NCBI GenBank assembly: GCA_003254925.1
Contig: QANZ01018688.1
Span: 84,355 to 148,354 of the forward strand
Length of the DNA: 64,000 nt
Origin: Chamaecrista fasciculata
Taxonomy: Eukaryota; Streptophyta; Magnoliopsida; Fabales; Fabaceae
Direction of reading: 5' to 3'
Under the pieces are notes generated by a model, which was not told the DNA's origin, did not search any database, and was given only the letters and a program-made list of their open reading frames with translations. Every line of letters begins with the position of its first letter. Position 1 is the first letter of the stretch. Position numbers and translations under genes: made by a program. Shown in pieces: positions 1 through 11,694 of the stretch.

Positions 1-357
1 ACATAAAATCGAGCCCGAAAATATGTTGCTTGTTTCATGAATTTTGTCATATCTTTCTCGTTTCAAGTTCGAATGCAAGAAAATCGAAGCGACAAGTTAC
101 TCTTGACGAGTTCTTTCTTTATTTAGTTGGCATAATTGACAAATGAGGTCAAACAGTAATATGAAAGTTAATATTGATGCTTTAACCAAACTCATTTTCA
201 GAATATTATTTGACATTGTCTGTCAACGTCCCCAATTGGATAAAGCAAGAACTCGTCAAGAGTAATTCGTGACTCCGATTTTGTTGCATTATGACTTGAA
301 TAGATAGAGATATGACCAAATTCATGAAACAAATGGCTCATTTTCGGACCCGATTTA
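1..357. repeat. Foldback repeat, left end outside the window
   Basis: The first ~130 bases are an imperfect inverted copy of about 235-357: the block with TTTCATGAATTTTGTCATATC near 35 pairs with GATATGACCAAATTCATGAAA near 310. No gene is seen. Similar wording recurs at 780-1050 and 8940-9340, so this is a dispersed family. It is probably a non-autonomous foldback DNA transposon; no terminus or target duplication is visible because the window cuts it. Confidence 0.55.
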
Positions 358-448
358 GTCTCGTTTGCCGATGATTCCAACTAGATAAAGAAATATCTAA
401 TCAAATTTAACTTGTAGCTCTGATTTCAATTTGAATCCTCTATAATAC

Positions 449-548
449 TTTAGGGTGTAGTGCTGAGAGTGAAAGGAATAGAGTAGAGAGAGAAATTTTG
501 GGACCCTCTTTCTCTGCCTACTTTTTCCTTTCTCTCTCAGCACTACAT
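449..548. mobile_element. Short MITE-like hairpin (~100 bp)
   Basis: The two ends are inverted copies (stem GTAGTGCTGAGAG with CTCTCAGCACTAC). Flanks 440-448 (CTATAATAC) and 549-557 (CTATAATAT) match in 8 of 9 bases, as expected for an old 9-bp target duplication of a Mutator-like element. Confidence 0.5.
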
Positions 549-557
549 CTATAATAT

Positions 558-1665
558 ACTATAAAAGGGATCCGGATCCTCAACATTTCGGTCTCTACAT
601 TTTTTTTATGCATTTTAGAGAGATAAAGAAAGAGATAGAGAGAGAAAGTGTGGGTCTCACACATTAATTATTTTGTGAGACTCATACATTATTTTGTGTG
701 GGTCTCCCTCATTTACTAATGATTTCAATTAGGAAGAGGAAAAAGAACTATTCAAGAGTTAATACAGTCTTAAACTCGTAGAGTTCAAACATGAAATGAG
801 AGAGATATGATAAACTTCGCTTATTTAAATATGAAATGAGCGACCCACTTTCGAGATCCGATTTGATCATATTTGTTTATGGTTCCAACTCGATAGAGAA
901 TTATTAATCGTCAAAAACAACCACGTAGATTCGTCGTATTTGAACTTGGAAGGAAAAAGATGTGATTAATTTGAGAAATTATGAAAACATATAAGACTAA
1001 TTTAAAACAAATGAAATTTTTATGACCAATTTGAAGTTTTGACCTTTCATTTTTAAACAAATGAAAGAATCAGATGGAGTAAATAATAAAAGTTTCAAAC
1101 TTTTACTATTTATAAAATCTGTACCATATTTAAATTTCTCAAGTGTATTTAATACTTCTTAACAAGTGTCCTATGAGAACTTGTTAAACCAATATGTGAT
1201 TGGTCTATATGATAAACACTTAAACAGTGTGATATCCTTTTGAAAAATGTATCAAATTCATAATTTTGTGAATATTGAATAAATTATTTTTATTGAAAGA
1301 TTACCATGATAATGTGAGAGAATTTTTATCATAATCTTTTTTATCATAAAAGAGAAACAAGTAGAGAATTTTAATCATAAATAACTGTAACTAGAGAAAA
1401 AGAAAGAAAAGCATAATCTTTTTTATTCAAACCCCACGAATTAGAAATTAGAAAGATGGATAGTTTTTTTTTTTTTGTAAAAAAAAANAAAAAAAAGAGT
1501 TAAATTCTCCATTGAAGAAGGTATTTTCTTTTCAATTTTTAATGGTGCTCACTTTCTTATCTAAGAAAGAAATAAAGCCAAGTAAAAAAAAATCCACTTG
1601 TTAGTGGGAAAATAATATAAAAAGTAAATTTACCAAAATTTTTGAGTCTTTAAGATGCCTAATTT
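558..1665. other. Gene-free AT-rich stretch with an assembly N
   Basis: No coding potential is seen. It contains degenerate copies of the foldback family (780-1050), simple GA-rich sequence, and an undetermined base at 1488 inside a poly-T/poly-A run, probably a sequencing or assembly break in a homopolymer. Confidence 0.6.
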
Positions 1666-1674
1666 TAAAGTTTA

Positions 1675-2093
1675 GGGTAAATTACATTTTGGTACCCTGT
1701 GGTTTGATCCTATTTCACTTTGGTACTATGTGGTTTGAAACCTGACACTTTGGTACCCTCTGATATTCTCTATTAACACTTTGGTACCCTTTGGAGCTAT
1801 TTTGTAATTTTAACCATAACAAATTTTGGAAAATTACATATTGACCCCAAATTTTTTTAAATTGTTTCATTTTAGTCCCTAGATAATATGTATCCAGTGA
1901 CCTATTTATAATTTTTTGAAAATTTTTTGGGGTCAATATGTAATTTTTGCAAAATTTATTATGGTTAAAATTACAAAATAGCTCCAAAGTGTTAATGGAA
2001 AATACCACAGGGTACCAAAGTGTCAGGTTTCAAACCACATGGTACCAAAGTGAAATAGGGTCAAACCACAGGGTACCAAAGTGTAATTTACCC
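1675..2093. mobile_element. GGGTAAATTACA-type foldback transposon (Mutator-like MITE)
   Basis: A 419-bp palindromic element with arms of nearly 200 bp. It starts GGGTAAATTACATTTTGG and ends with the inverted CAAAGTGTAATTTACCC; the arms repeat the motif TTTGGTACCCTGTGG. Flanks 1666-1674 (TAAAGTTTA) and 2094-2102 (TAAACTTTA) match 8 of 9, consistent with a 9-bp Mutator-type target duplication. It lies just beyond the 3' end of the LPAAT gene. Better-preserved relatives are at 18767 and 58756. Confidence 0.75.
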
Positions 2094-2487
2094 TAAACTT
2101 TAAACACAACTTTGAAATAGAATACACTCAATAATTCATCTTCTAAAACTCAGAAAAAAATAATAATAGTAATTGGATGGAATGGTACAAACTACAAACT
2201 GATGAAGTGTCATTACAGAATCAGAAAAACTGTGAAATAGTATTTGATAACAAAAACACCAAAATCAAAAGGAGATAAATTTACATGATCAATGACTACA
2301 AGGACAAAAAAAATAAAACTAGATCAAGAAGAAGCCATGGCTAGCTAAGCTTATTGCAAGGATATATATATATATTGTACAATCCTTAAAAGAATTCACA
2401 TATGCTTATTGCTTTTTGCAGCAATTGACATGAATTCCCTTCAGTCATAGTCTTTACAAAAGAGGTACCTCTGGTGGAAAGTTGAAA

Positions 2488-5400
2488 CTATTTTTGAGGT
2501 CTCTGAGCTTGAGGAAGGTGTTGAGCATACAAGTTATGTAACATTTTGACATAGTGATCAATCTTATCGGCGGTCCAATTCTCAGTACTTATAGGAGGAA
2601 GATACTTGACGGCAAGAGGCGCCGGACGAACGTGTAGGCTGCCTTTCCTCCAGGCTCGATGAGTGCCCGTCAGGACCATTGGAACGATGGGAAGGCGCGA
2701 TTGAATTGCCAAATGAACAAAACCCTGCATATTGGAAGCCAAGTTATGAAGGGACTAATTTGCAACAAGTCATGAATTTTCAGAATGTAAATCAAATATT
2801 TCCAAAATCCAAGGACTAAAAATGACAGTCTCTATATACTTTAAGGACCATAATGTCAGTTTACTTGTAAATATTTCTACAACTCAACATTACACGATTG
2901 ACTATTTCGAAAAGTTTCTCATGCGTTATGTTATGATTGCAGAACTGATACTAAGAGCTTCAAGAGTGCCAAGACACCATATGGTGGAGGAAGATAGACT
3001 GGTAGATAAAACCCACAACCTACATTGATCTCAAAGGTGAATTACATATCGTCATAAATGAAATGCAACACAATTGCGTGTGATAACATTCACAATATAC
3101 TATCTTAAGACTAGATTTTCCTTTCAGATTCCACCAAGATTGAATTGAACCCAGGTGGTTGGCTAGTAAAATTATAACTCTGGATTATTATTCTTAGTAT
3201 AGTTAGTAATTAAAGTTTCATATTAGATAAGTTATAGAATTGAGGAGGGTATATAAATGATTGTTACGTCATTTATAATAATTGAATATATATATATATA
3301 TATATATGTCAAAGATGGGCACTTGGGCTTCTGGCCAATAATTAATTTCAATTATTATTCTTTTCGAATTGATTAATTAATTAATTAATTCGAATTATAA
3401 ACAGAGAAGTGACCATTCATGAACAGTCATGAACATTCATTATTTAAAGAGAATTCAGTTTAATCCTGAAGAGACATGATTGTTCACTTTTAAACAGATA
3501 TGAATGTTCATTTATGAAAGGTTGTAACCTTCTGTTCAGATTTTTCCTATAAATAACACTTCTTCTCAAAAACAGAGCATCTCATATTCAACTTATCTTT
3601 TTCTGTTTTGTGTTCAGAAGGTGTTATAGTATTGCTGGCTATAACACCAGGCTTTGTAAATCCTGGAGGAAATCTGACATAAACACTCAGCAGCATACAA
3701 ATAGTGGGGGCTTAATTTCCTTAAGGACAGTGACCACACTATCAAAGCCTACTCTGTTTTTCGTGTTCTATCAAAAGTCTACTATATTCTTCTAACAATC
3801 TTAAGGAAATTAATTCGAGATGGAGACTACTGGAGTAAAGAAATTGTTCAATCCAGATGTTCTCAAACTCGACCGCTTTGATGGCACCAACTTCACACGA
3901 TGGAAGGACAAGTTGCTGTTTCTACTTAGGAATTGCTTATATACTCAGTTCCAATCTGCCATAACTACCACTACCATCTGAAAACGATACTGAAGAAGTC
4001 ATGGCAAATCGAAAGAAACGTGAAGAAGATGAAGTGCGTTGCAGAGGTTTTATCCTAAACTCTTTTTTTGATCGTTTGTATGATTTATTTCGTCCAATCA
4101 AATCTCCACAAGAAATCTGGAATGCTTTGGAAAATAAATATACTTCTGAGAAACAAGGCATTGACAGATTTTTGAGTATGAATTTTTTTGAATTTCAAAT
4201 AGTAGATTCTAAATCTATCATGGAACAAGTTGATGAATTACTTGTTTTGGTTTCTAGACTCAAAGATTTGAAAATTGATGTTTCTGAATCTCTTCAAGTG
4301 GCTGCTGTTATTTCTAAATTGCCACCCACTTGGAATGATTACAGAAAAAAGTTACTACATACTTCTGAGAATTTTACTATAGACCAATTACTAAAGCATA
4401 TTCGTATTGAACAAGAAACCAGATTTCGTGAAAATAAATATGCTTTAGAAACTGAGTCTAAAGTAAACATAATTGAGTCTAAGAAGCCAAGTAATTCTGG
4501 AAAGCCTGGAAATAATAAGGCGGGAAACAAGAGGAAATTCAATGATTTCACGAAAGACAATTCTTCTAACAACAAGAAGAATGACAAGAGTTGTTTCTTC
4601 TGTGGTAAAAAGGGTCATTTCAAGAAAGATTGCAGATTTTATAAAAAAGTAAAGATGGAAAAGGGTGTTGGGCGGAAAAAGGCAAACGTCATTGAAAAAG
4701 ACACCTCTCTTTCAGAGATTATTGCAATGGTTACTGCTTTAAACATAAGTATGATAACTGAATGCAATATGGCAACTTCTGCAAAATCTAACGATTGGTG
4801 GTATGATTCTGGAGCAATTGTTCACATCTGTAATGATAAAAGTTACTTCAAGCACTACGAAGTAACAACCAATGAAGAAAATGTGTTGATGAGGAATCAT
4901 AATCTAGCCAAGGTCTTTGAAAAAGGAACAGTGAAATTAGAGTTTACTTTTGGAAAGAAAATGATTCTGACAAATGTATTCCATGTCTCTGATGTTAGAA
5001 AGAATTTAGTTTCTGTATTTGTTGGACAAGGTTATTCTTGTGATGGGATGTTCAAATTATGTGTTAATAATAATAAAGTGAATAATTCTGCTTATATGAT
5101 TGAGTCATCTTCTACCTTATGGCATGCTAGATTATCACATGTGAATTATAATTCAGTTAAATTTATGTCAAAACATAATTTACTTCCTTCTTTAGACAAA
5201 GTTTCTGGAAAATGTGAAATATGCATTCAAGCCAAAATGACTAAGAAACATTTTCCTAAAAATGAAAGATCAACAAATTTACTTGACCTTGTGCATTTTG
5301 ACATTTGTGAATTAAATGGTCAATTAACCAGAGGAGGAAATAGGTATTTTATAACTTTTATAGATGATCATTCTAGATTCACATATGTTTACTTAATGAA

Positions 5401-7627
5401 AACAAAGGATCAAACATTAGATATGTTTAAAAATTATAAAGCAGTTGTTGAAAATCAAATGGAAAAGAAAATTAAAATTCTACGAAGTGATAGAGGAGGA
5501 GAATACTTCTCCAATGACATTCTATATTCTGTGAAGAAAATGGTTTGATTCATCAAGCAACTGCTCCATATACCCCACAACAAAATGGTCTTGCAAAAAG
5601 AAAAAATAGAACATTGGTTGATATGATAAATGCTGGTTTGCATGCTGGTTTGCCAATGAATCTATGGGGGGAGGCTTTATTGACTGCCTGTTTTGTACAT
5701 AACAGAATACCTTCAAAGAAATTTAAGGTTTCTCCATATGAATTATGGAAAGGACGAACACCCAACTTAAATTTCTTGAAGGTGTGGGGGTGCTTGGCAT
5801 ATTACAGAGTACCAAGAGTACCAGATCCAAAAAGAACAAAGTTAGGTCCTAGAGGAATTTAAAAACATCTTTGTAGGATATGCAGAAAATTCAAAAGCAT
5901 ATCGTTTGTTAGACATTGAGTCTAAAGTCATTATAGAGTCAAAAGATGTTGAATTTCTTGAAACCAAATTTATAGGTGATTCACATACCTCAAATCCCGG
6001 TGCCACACAATGCTGTTTACATTAAAGCTATAGAGAAAGTAGTGTATGTGTATCCAAAAAGGTAGAAAATTACTTTTTTGAAAGGAAGTAGCCGTCCGTT
6101 TTTGGACCTGGTGCCCTCAGGAAAAATGATGAGAGACAGATCGTTTTTCACAACTGCACGAGCTGCCTGAGCATTACAAGGACAATTGAAAATATTAGAA
6201 CTTCCTTAGAGTCAATGGCAGATTATGATGCATGGAAAATTCTATGTACCTCTTTCATGGACTCGATAGCTGCAGTTGGGTTTGATCGGTCTATGCGAAG
6301 ATGATTAGCCAAAACATAAAGCTGACCAAAAAGAGGATACCATATAATCTGCACAGAAATGACTGTCAATAAGTTTATCAAACTTTTGAACCCATTTCTG
6401 TTAGCAAACTTAATGGATATACATGATTCTGGTGCGTTTAATTTTGTGTATAGACATGTGCAAGAAAGCGCAGACATGAAAAAGATTCCTCCACATGCCA
6501 TAAAGGTTAAAAATCTTCCATAAAGAATTTACTAAAGGAGACATCACATAGGAAATTTTTTTAAAGAATTCAAACTTACCTCCTTTTTTGCAATACCAAC
6601 AGTGCCAGTAGGAGTCAACCACATTATCAGAAATATGTCTATTGGAGATGCATGATTACTGATGTAAATGGCCTTCTTGTTAGAGTACTCTGAACCTTCA
6701 ATCTTTATAGGATTTCCTAGAATCCACATCTGCAATCAACTTCAAAAGCTGCCTTAAAATTCTAATACAAGTAGCTTTAAAAAGACAAATTGTGAAGACT
6801 GAAAGTCAGGATTTACAAACATGTTCTGTTTCATATAGGATAACTTCAGAGGGTTACTAAGCACACCCATACACAGAAGTAAAAAAATATTTAGGAGAAA
6901 AAAATTAGACATACCAATTAAATATGACATATGTTCACAATTTTGGTCTTCATAAAGGCTATGCCTTTTCTATAGAGATCAGTATTAGCTCTAATACCAA
7001 TTGACCAAGATCTTAGCTTGATATCGGCTCCCCAATGTGGGATTCTATTGAAGAACATCTTACAATGCGTTTTTTTGGCTCAATGCGCTTACTATATCAA
7101 TGAAGAGTGAATGCATAACAGAATCTTTCTCTGTAGCTTCACATAGCTGAAATGATGATCCCAAAAACTAGCATTTGACTTTATTACCTTATAACTAGAA
7201 AACCTAATAACAAACACCTAAAACTGTGTTGAGAAAAAATCCCACAGCTAATCAGTCGAAAAACAAGCACAAGCAAGCAGAACTAAGACTCAAGGTAGCT
7301 TACCAGCATTCTACCAGTCACATGCCCATAAATATTTCCCTGCCTAATCCTCTCATAGGGCCATGGTATAAGCACAAGCATGATCAATGCCCATATGAAT
7401 GTTGTAACCATCATAGATACAAAACAAATGACAATTCTGATCCACGATATGATCACCGAAAACCACCCATCATCGTCGTCTGTACAGAAGTCGGTTCTAA
7501 GCCGCCTTTCTGATTCATCTTTCACTGAAACTTTTGGAGTCTCTCCCACCCTTTGGCCAGAGCTTGTGTTCAAGAAGCTCTCAAACCTTCGGGTCCTCAA
7601 AAAAGCACTACTTCCAGTATTCTCCAT
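2488..7627 (-). CDS. 1-acyl-sn-glycerol-3-phosphate acyltransferase (class-B LPAAT), five coding exons
   Basis: Coding exons, 5' to 3': 7304-7627, 6580-6729, 6250-6348, 6074-6166, 2488-2724 (108+50+33+31+78 residues = 300, the usual size of coconut/Limnanthes-type LPAATs). All junctions are phase 0 with GT/AG introns. The fourth exon is short and easily missed. The family acylates lysophosphatidate at sn-2 to give phosphatidate in the ER membrane (Kennedy pathway). Visible motifs: hydrophobic segments near residues 55-85 (WFSVIISWIRIVICF onward), the catalytic NHX4D box as NHASPID in exon 2, FPEGTRS in exon 4, and VPMVLTGTH in exon 5. No frameshift or stop interrupts it. The last intron (2725-6073) is about 3.3 kb because it holds a dead Copia element in antisense. 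Assignment to class B, not to the LPAT2-5 or plastid LPAT1 types, rests on the NHASPIDIF and GTVGIAKKE wording. Confidence 0.93.
3307..5990 (+). mobile_element. 3'-truncated Ty1/Copia retrotransposon inside an LPAAT intron
   Basis: A probable 5' LTR starts TGTCAAAGATGGGCACTTGG right after a (TA)n run. It carries a promoter-like TATAAATA at about 3549. The coding part follows from 3820. Sequence resembling the Copia integrase C-terminal tail runs to about 5980. Reverse transcriptase, RNase H and the 3' LTR are absent; LPAAT exon 6074-6166 follows almost at once. No primer-binding site of the usual tRNA-Met type was found. The element is plus-strand, antisense to the host gene. The LTR's right border and the element's 3' border are uncertain. 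Confidence 0.8.
3820..5980 (+). pseudogene. Copia gag-protease-integrase polyprotein remnant
   Basis: Frame 1 starts at ATG 3820 (METTGVKKLF...) and stops at 3979-3981. The frame then shifts, and the next long segment (4001-5548) holds the gag body, a CCHC zinc knuckle (CFFCGKKGHFKKDC), the aspartic protease DSGA motif (WWYDSGA), the pre-integrase HHCC domain (HARLSH ... CEIC) and the first half of the integrase core (HFDICEL, RSDRGGEY). A second shift near 5528 leads to 5545-5862 (YTPQQNG). A third, an extra T near 5855, cuts the tail, which resembles FVGYAENSKAYRLLD. The catalytic glutamate normally found in the AERKNR motif is lysine here (AKRKNR). With three frameshifts, the lost glutamate and no reverse transcriptase, it is dead. 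Confidence 0.9.
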
Positions 7628-7693
7628 ACACTAAAGTTATCTGAACTGCAAGAGTAAGATAATTAGAGCCTATCCTAAACATAGCAAAAACAG

Positions 7694-7727
<34 letters not shown>

Positions 7728-8557
7728 ACATCACGGTCTGTTTGGTTGAAAAACCTGACCAATTATAACCCAGAAAAAAATGAATCTATCACTTTTCTTT
7801 TTTAAAAAAAACTAGGTGGTATCCCTCAATTAACAGCAAGAAACTATTTCTCATGTAGACTTTAGCGAGTTTTGTCTCTATCAATAAAGTCTTTTCCATA
7901 CACACGATCGGGTTCAAACCTAGGATATCATGTTTTAGGAACTCAACAATCTACTAAATTGTGCTAGACTTTATTGGTAGAAACTTGAAACTATCAGTTT
8001 AGCAAGAGAAACCAACCACCTATGTGTTGTAGAGCACACCATAATTAAACTAGAGAGTGATTGTTGTCTACAGTTTCCAAATCATTAATTAAACTAATGC
8101 TGCATCAAATTGAACTCAAGTTTGAATGATAAGGACAGTGAGGAAAGGAACAAAAAGAAAAATAGCAAAACAAATTAAATTTCACCACACTCCATTTTCC
8201 GAGAAAACCGAATGGAATAAAACTGTAGCATTAACTTCCCCTGAAAACAATGAACAAACGACAAAAAAAAAAAAAGGCTGAAATCTTTCGGACGAACATC
8301 ATTATTTTCTGACTAGGAATTCATTATCTACAGTTTTCAAAACATTAAATAGGCTAAAGTTTCGTCAGATTGAACTCAAGCAAAAAAAAATCAAATTAAA
8401 TTTCATTCCATCCCATTTTCCGGGAAACCGAAGAAGAACAAAACAGCAACAATTAATTCCCGGGAAAACAATAAAGAGAAGAAAAAACCATCCCTTTTTG
8501 TATTTTCTTGGCAGTTTTCTCAGCAACCAAACACACCCAGAAAAGAAAAATCCATAC

Positions 8558-8700
8558 CCAGTAAGGTTCTGCTTCGAGAGAAAGCTTGGGAGAAGTGAAT
8601 CAGTGAAAGGATAGAGATAGCAGCAGAAAGATGAGGAAAGTGAGAAGAGAAGAACAAATAAGGAAAAAAAAAAAAAAGGTGTGGTTGTGACACTAAGAAG
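8558..8700 (-). other. Probable 5' non-coding exon of the LPAAT gene
   Basis: On the minus strand a CT-rich leader ends CTTACTGG followed by a GTATGG donor at 8552-8557. The first coding exon is preceded by an acceptor (CTCTTGCAG) about 20 bases upstream of its ATG. This implies a 5'UTR intron of roughly 0.9 kb. The transcription start was not determined; the upper limit given is approximate. Confidence 0.45.
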
Positions 8701-8848
8701 AAGATGAAAATGATGAAAATGATAGGCTTAATAAGGCTTCATCGTCTTCGTATAGTCTCGAAATTTTTGTGTCAAAAAAACACTGAGAGACTTGTTTCAG
8801 CCTTCTTCCTGCAAGTCAGCGTCAATAGAGAATCCTAATATGTTCGGA

Positions 8849-9364
8849 GGCCAAAGTCTCAAATTGATCCCTTGTGTATGGCGTAGATTTCAAATTGGTC
8901 TTTTATCTTTCATTTGTTTTAAACTGGTTCTATATGTTTCCTTGATGTTTTAAATTTGTTCCAAAAATATTTTCGAGACGTGATTTGACCTCATTTGCTA
9001 GCGATCTTAACCGAGCAGAGAAAGAACTCTCTAAAAGTTAGGACATAGATTTAAATTCGTCACATTCGGACTTTAAACGACAGAGATATGACCAGTTTCA
9101 CTTGTTTGACAGTGAAACGAGTTACCCACTTCTGGGATTCAAGTTGACCCCATTTGTTGATAGTCCCACAGTAGTTGTCAAAAGAAACTCGTAACTAAGT
9201 ATTCGTCGCATTTGAACTTGAAATAAGAAAGAAATGTGACCATATTTTTTGGACCAATTTCAAATATCATAGAAATATGTAGGATCAATTTGATACAAAT
9301 AAAAGATAAGAGACCAATTTAAAATCTACCTCATAAATAAGGGACTAATTTGAGACTTTGGCCA
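8849..9364. mobile_element. GGCCAAAGTCTC-type foldback transposon
   Basis: The left end GGCCAAAGTCTCAAATT is inverted at the right end as AATTTGAGACTTTGGCC. Flanks 8840-8848 (ATGTTCGGA) and 9365-9373 (ATGTTGGGA) match 8 of 9. No coding content. It sits just upstream of the LPAAT leader and may border its promoter. Confidence 0.65.
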
Positions 9365-9649
9365 ATGTTGGGAGATGTTTTTTTTTTTTTTTGTGAACTT
9401 GGGAGATGTATTTATGTAAGTATGTATCACCATCTTCGTTTCTCTTTCTGTCTTTCTTTCTTTTTCCCTTCTTTTTCTTCTGCTTTTACGCAACAAGATT
9501 TTGGAGAAAAAATCGATTTGGATAAGTACGCTGATTAAATATGTATATACCTTTTTATGGATTCCTTGGGCATATTCTTAATTGGTTTTTTATTCGTTTT
9601 ATTTTATTCTTTTTTAACAAAGTCATTAGTCAAGTACAGGAGACTTCTA

Positions 9650-9975
9650 TTAGTCTATTGTTTATCTCTCAAATTATGCTAAAGTCTCACATTGGTCCCT
9701 TGTGTATGGGGTAAATTTCGAACAGATTCCTTATCTTTCATTTATTTCAAATTAGTCCTATATATTTCCATGATATTTCATATTGGTCCCAAAAATACTT
9801 AATGTAGTCATATATCTCTTATTTTAAGTTCAAATGTGACGAATTTAAAACTATAAATTTCTTCTCTAAACAATACTGCCATCGATGAGTATTAAATTGA
9901 GTTTTATTTAATACTCAGTTTGACTCCAAAAGTTATTAGAGAACAAGTGCAATTTTCTCATAATATTTTACTCCA
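9650..9975. repeat. Half-copy of the CTAAAGTCTC foldback family
   Basis: Wording such as AAAGTCTCACATTGGTCCC and GTGTATGGGGTAAATTTC matches the left arm of the element at 8849, but the matching right arm is not seen. A truncated copy. Nothing else is recognised between 9365 and 10033. Confidence 0.45.
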
Positions 9976-10033
9976 ATCTTGACAATTCAAAATATATTTC
10001 ACACCACGCTCTCATTTTTCATCTATAAATATA

Positions 10034-10502
10034 GGGTAAATTACATATTGGTATTCTATTCTATGGACTGTTTTTCAAAAGTGACACTTTGGTACTATAT
10101 TTTTTGCATTGTTAACACTTTGGTACCCAAATTTATTTTTCTTTTAAGTTTTGACGACAAAGTCGCAAGTGGTCATCACATTTACAGTAAAAAAATACTC
10201 AAATGTCTATTTTTTTTCTCAATCTTCACGATTCAAACCGGAAAACACTTCAAAATTCTCTCACTTTGAATCTCAATGTTTTTCACGATTTTTGAGTATT
10301 TTAGCATCTGAATTGTGAAAAATATATAAGAGGAAAATGGATATTTTGGTGTTTTTACTGTGCATGTGATAGTCACGTGCGACTTTGCCATTAAAACTTA
10401 ACAAAAAAATAATTTTGGGTAGCAAAGTGTTAATAGTTACAAAGAACATGACATCAAAGTAAAATCAATCCATAGAATAGTGTACCAAAATATAATTTCT
10501 CC
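10034..10502. mobile_element. Mutator-like MITE with 9-bp target duplication
   Basis: Starts GGGTAAATTACATATTGG and ends with a decayed inverted copy. The inner arms share the TTAACACTTTGGTACCC motif in opposite orientation. Flanks 10025-10033 (ATAAATATA) and 10503-10511 (ATAAATTTA) match 8 of 9. No coding content. Confidence 0.65.
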
Positions 10503-10530
10503 ATAAATTTATATGTATAAAAATTCTAAA

Positions 10531-11685
10531 GGCTAAAGTGTAAATTTGGTCCTGTAACTTTGCTGCAGTTCCCAAATTAGTCCTATAACTTTTTTTGTCT
10601 CGAATTTGGTCCTGTAACTTTGCTCATGTTCCCAAATCAGTCCTATAACTTTTTTTGTCTCGTATTTGGTCCTGTATCTTTGCTCCAGTTCCCAAATCAG
10701 TCCTATATCTTTTTTTTATCTCAGTTTTGGTCCCATATATTTTGAAAACCTCTCACCGTTAGTCCTTTGTCTATTTTAAATTACAGCTTAATCCTGAAAA
10801 CTTCAAGTCCCTTTCACTTTAGTCCCTGACTATCAAAATGAAAGAGCATCCCTGAAGATTTTCAAACCTTTCATCTTGGTCCCTAATCCATGAATTCTTC
10901 ATGAAATGGAATAGAAATGCAAAAACAACACAAATTAAAGCAAATGACAGAGGGACCAAAACTGAAAACGTAGAAAATTTAAAACCCACCGGAAAACTGA
11001 AAAAGCTATCACCTAGATCAATATGATAAGCCAATATTTACAGAAATAATAAAAAAAAGGCTAATTACAATAATGAATAGAACACGTGGAAATTGTATTT
11101 TTACAAGGATTAATGATAATTGCATACCTATTTGAAATTGATTGATGATCCTAACTTTGGGACTAAGGATTCATTAACTAAGGAAGGTAATTGTATGTTT
11201 TTGCCTCAATCGATGATCCAATGGGTTTTAAATTTTATGTGTTTTTAGTTTTGGTCCCTCTATCATTTGTTTTAATTTGTGTTGTTTTTACATTTCTATT
11301 CCATTTCATGAAGAAAACATGTATTAGGGACCAAGATATAAGGTTTGCGAATCTTCAGGGATGCTCTTCCACTTTCATTTTGATAGTTAAGGACTAAAGT
11401 GAAAGGGACTTGAAGTTTTCAAGACTAAATTGTAATTTAAAATAGACGGGGGACTAACGGTGGGAGGTTTTCAAAACATATGGGACCAAAACTGAGATAA
11501 AAAAAAGATATAGGACTGATTTGGGACCTGGAGCAAAGATACAGGACTAAATACGAGACAAAAAAAGTTATAGGACTGATTTGGGAATTGGAGCAAAGTT
11601 ACAGGACCAAATTCGAGACAAAAAAAGTTATAGGACTGATTTGGGAACTGCAGAAAAGTTATAGGACCAAATTTGCACTTTGGCC
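10531..11685. mobile_element. 1.15-kb foldback transposon with internally repeated arms
   Basis: Ends are GGCTAAAGTGTAAATTTGG and the inverted CCAAATTTGCACTTTGGCC. Flanks 10522-10530 and 11686-11694 are both AATTCTAAA, an exact 9-bp target duplication. Each arm repeats a ~65-bp unit (TTTGGTCCTGTAACTTTGC ... AAATCAGTCCTATA) about three times, so the arms can grow or shrink. The short frames inside (10819, 11191) are inverted copies of the same repeat and are not taken as genes. Confidence 0.85.
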
Positions 11686-11694
11686 AATTCTAAA

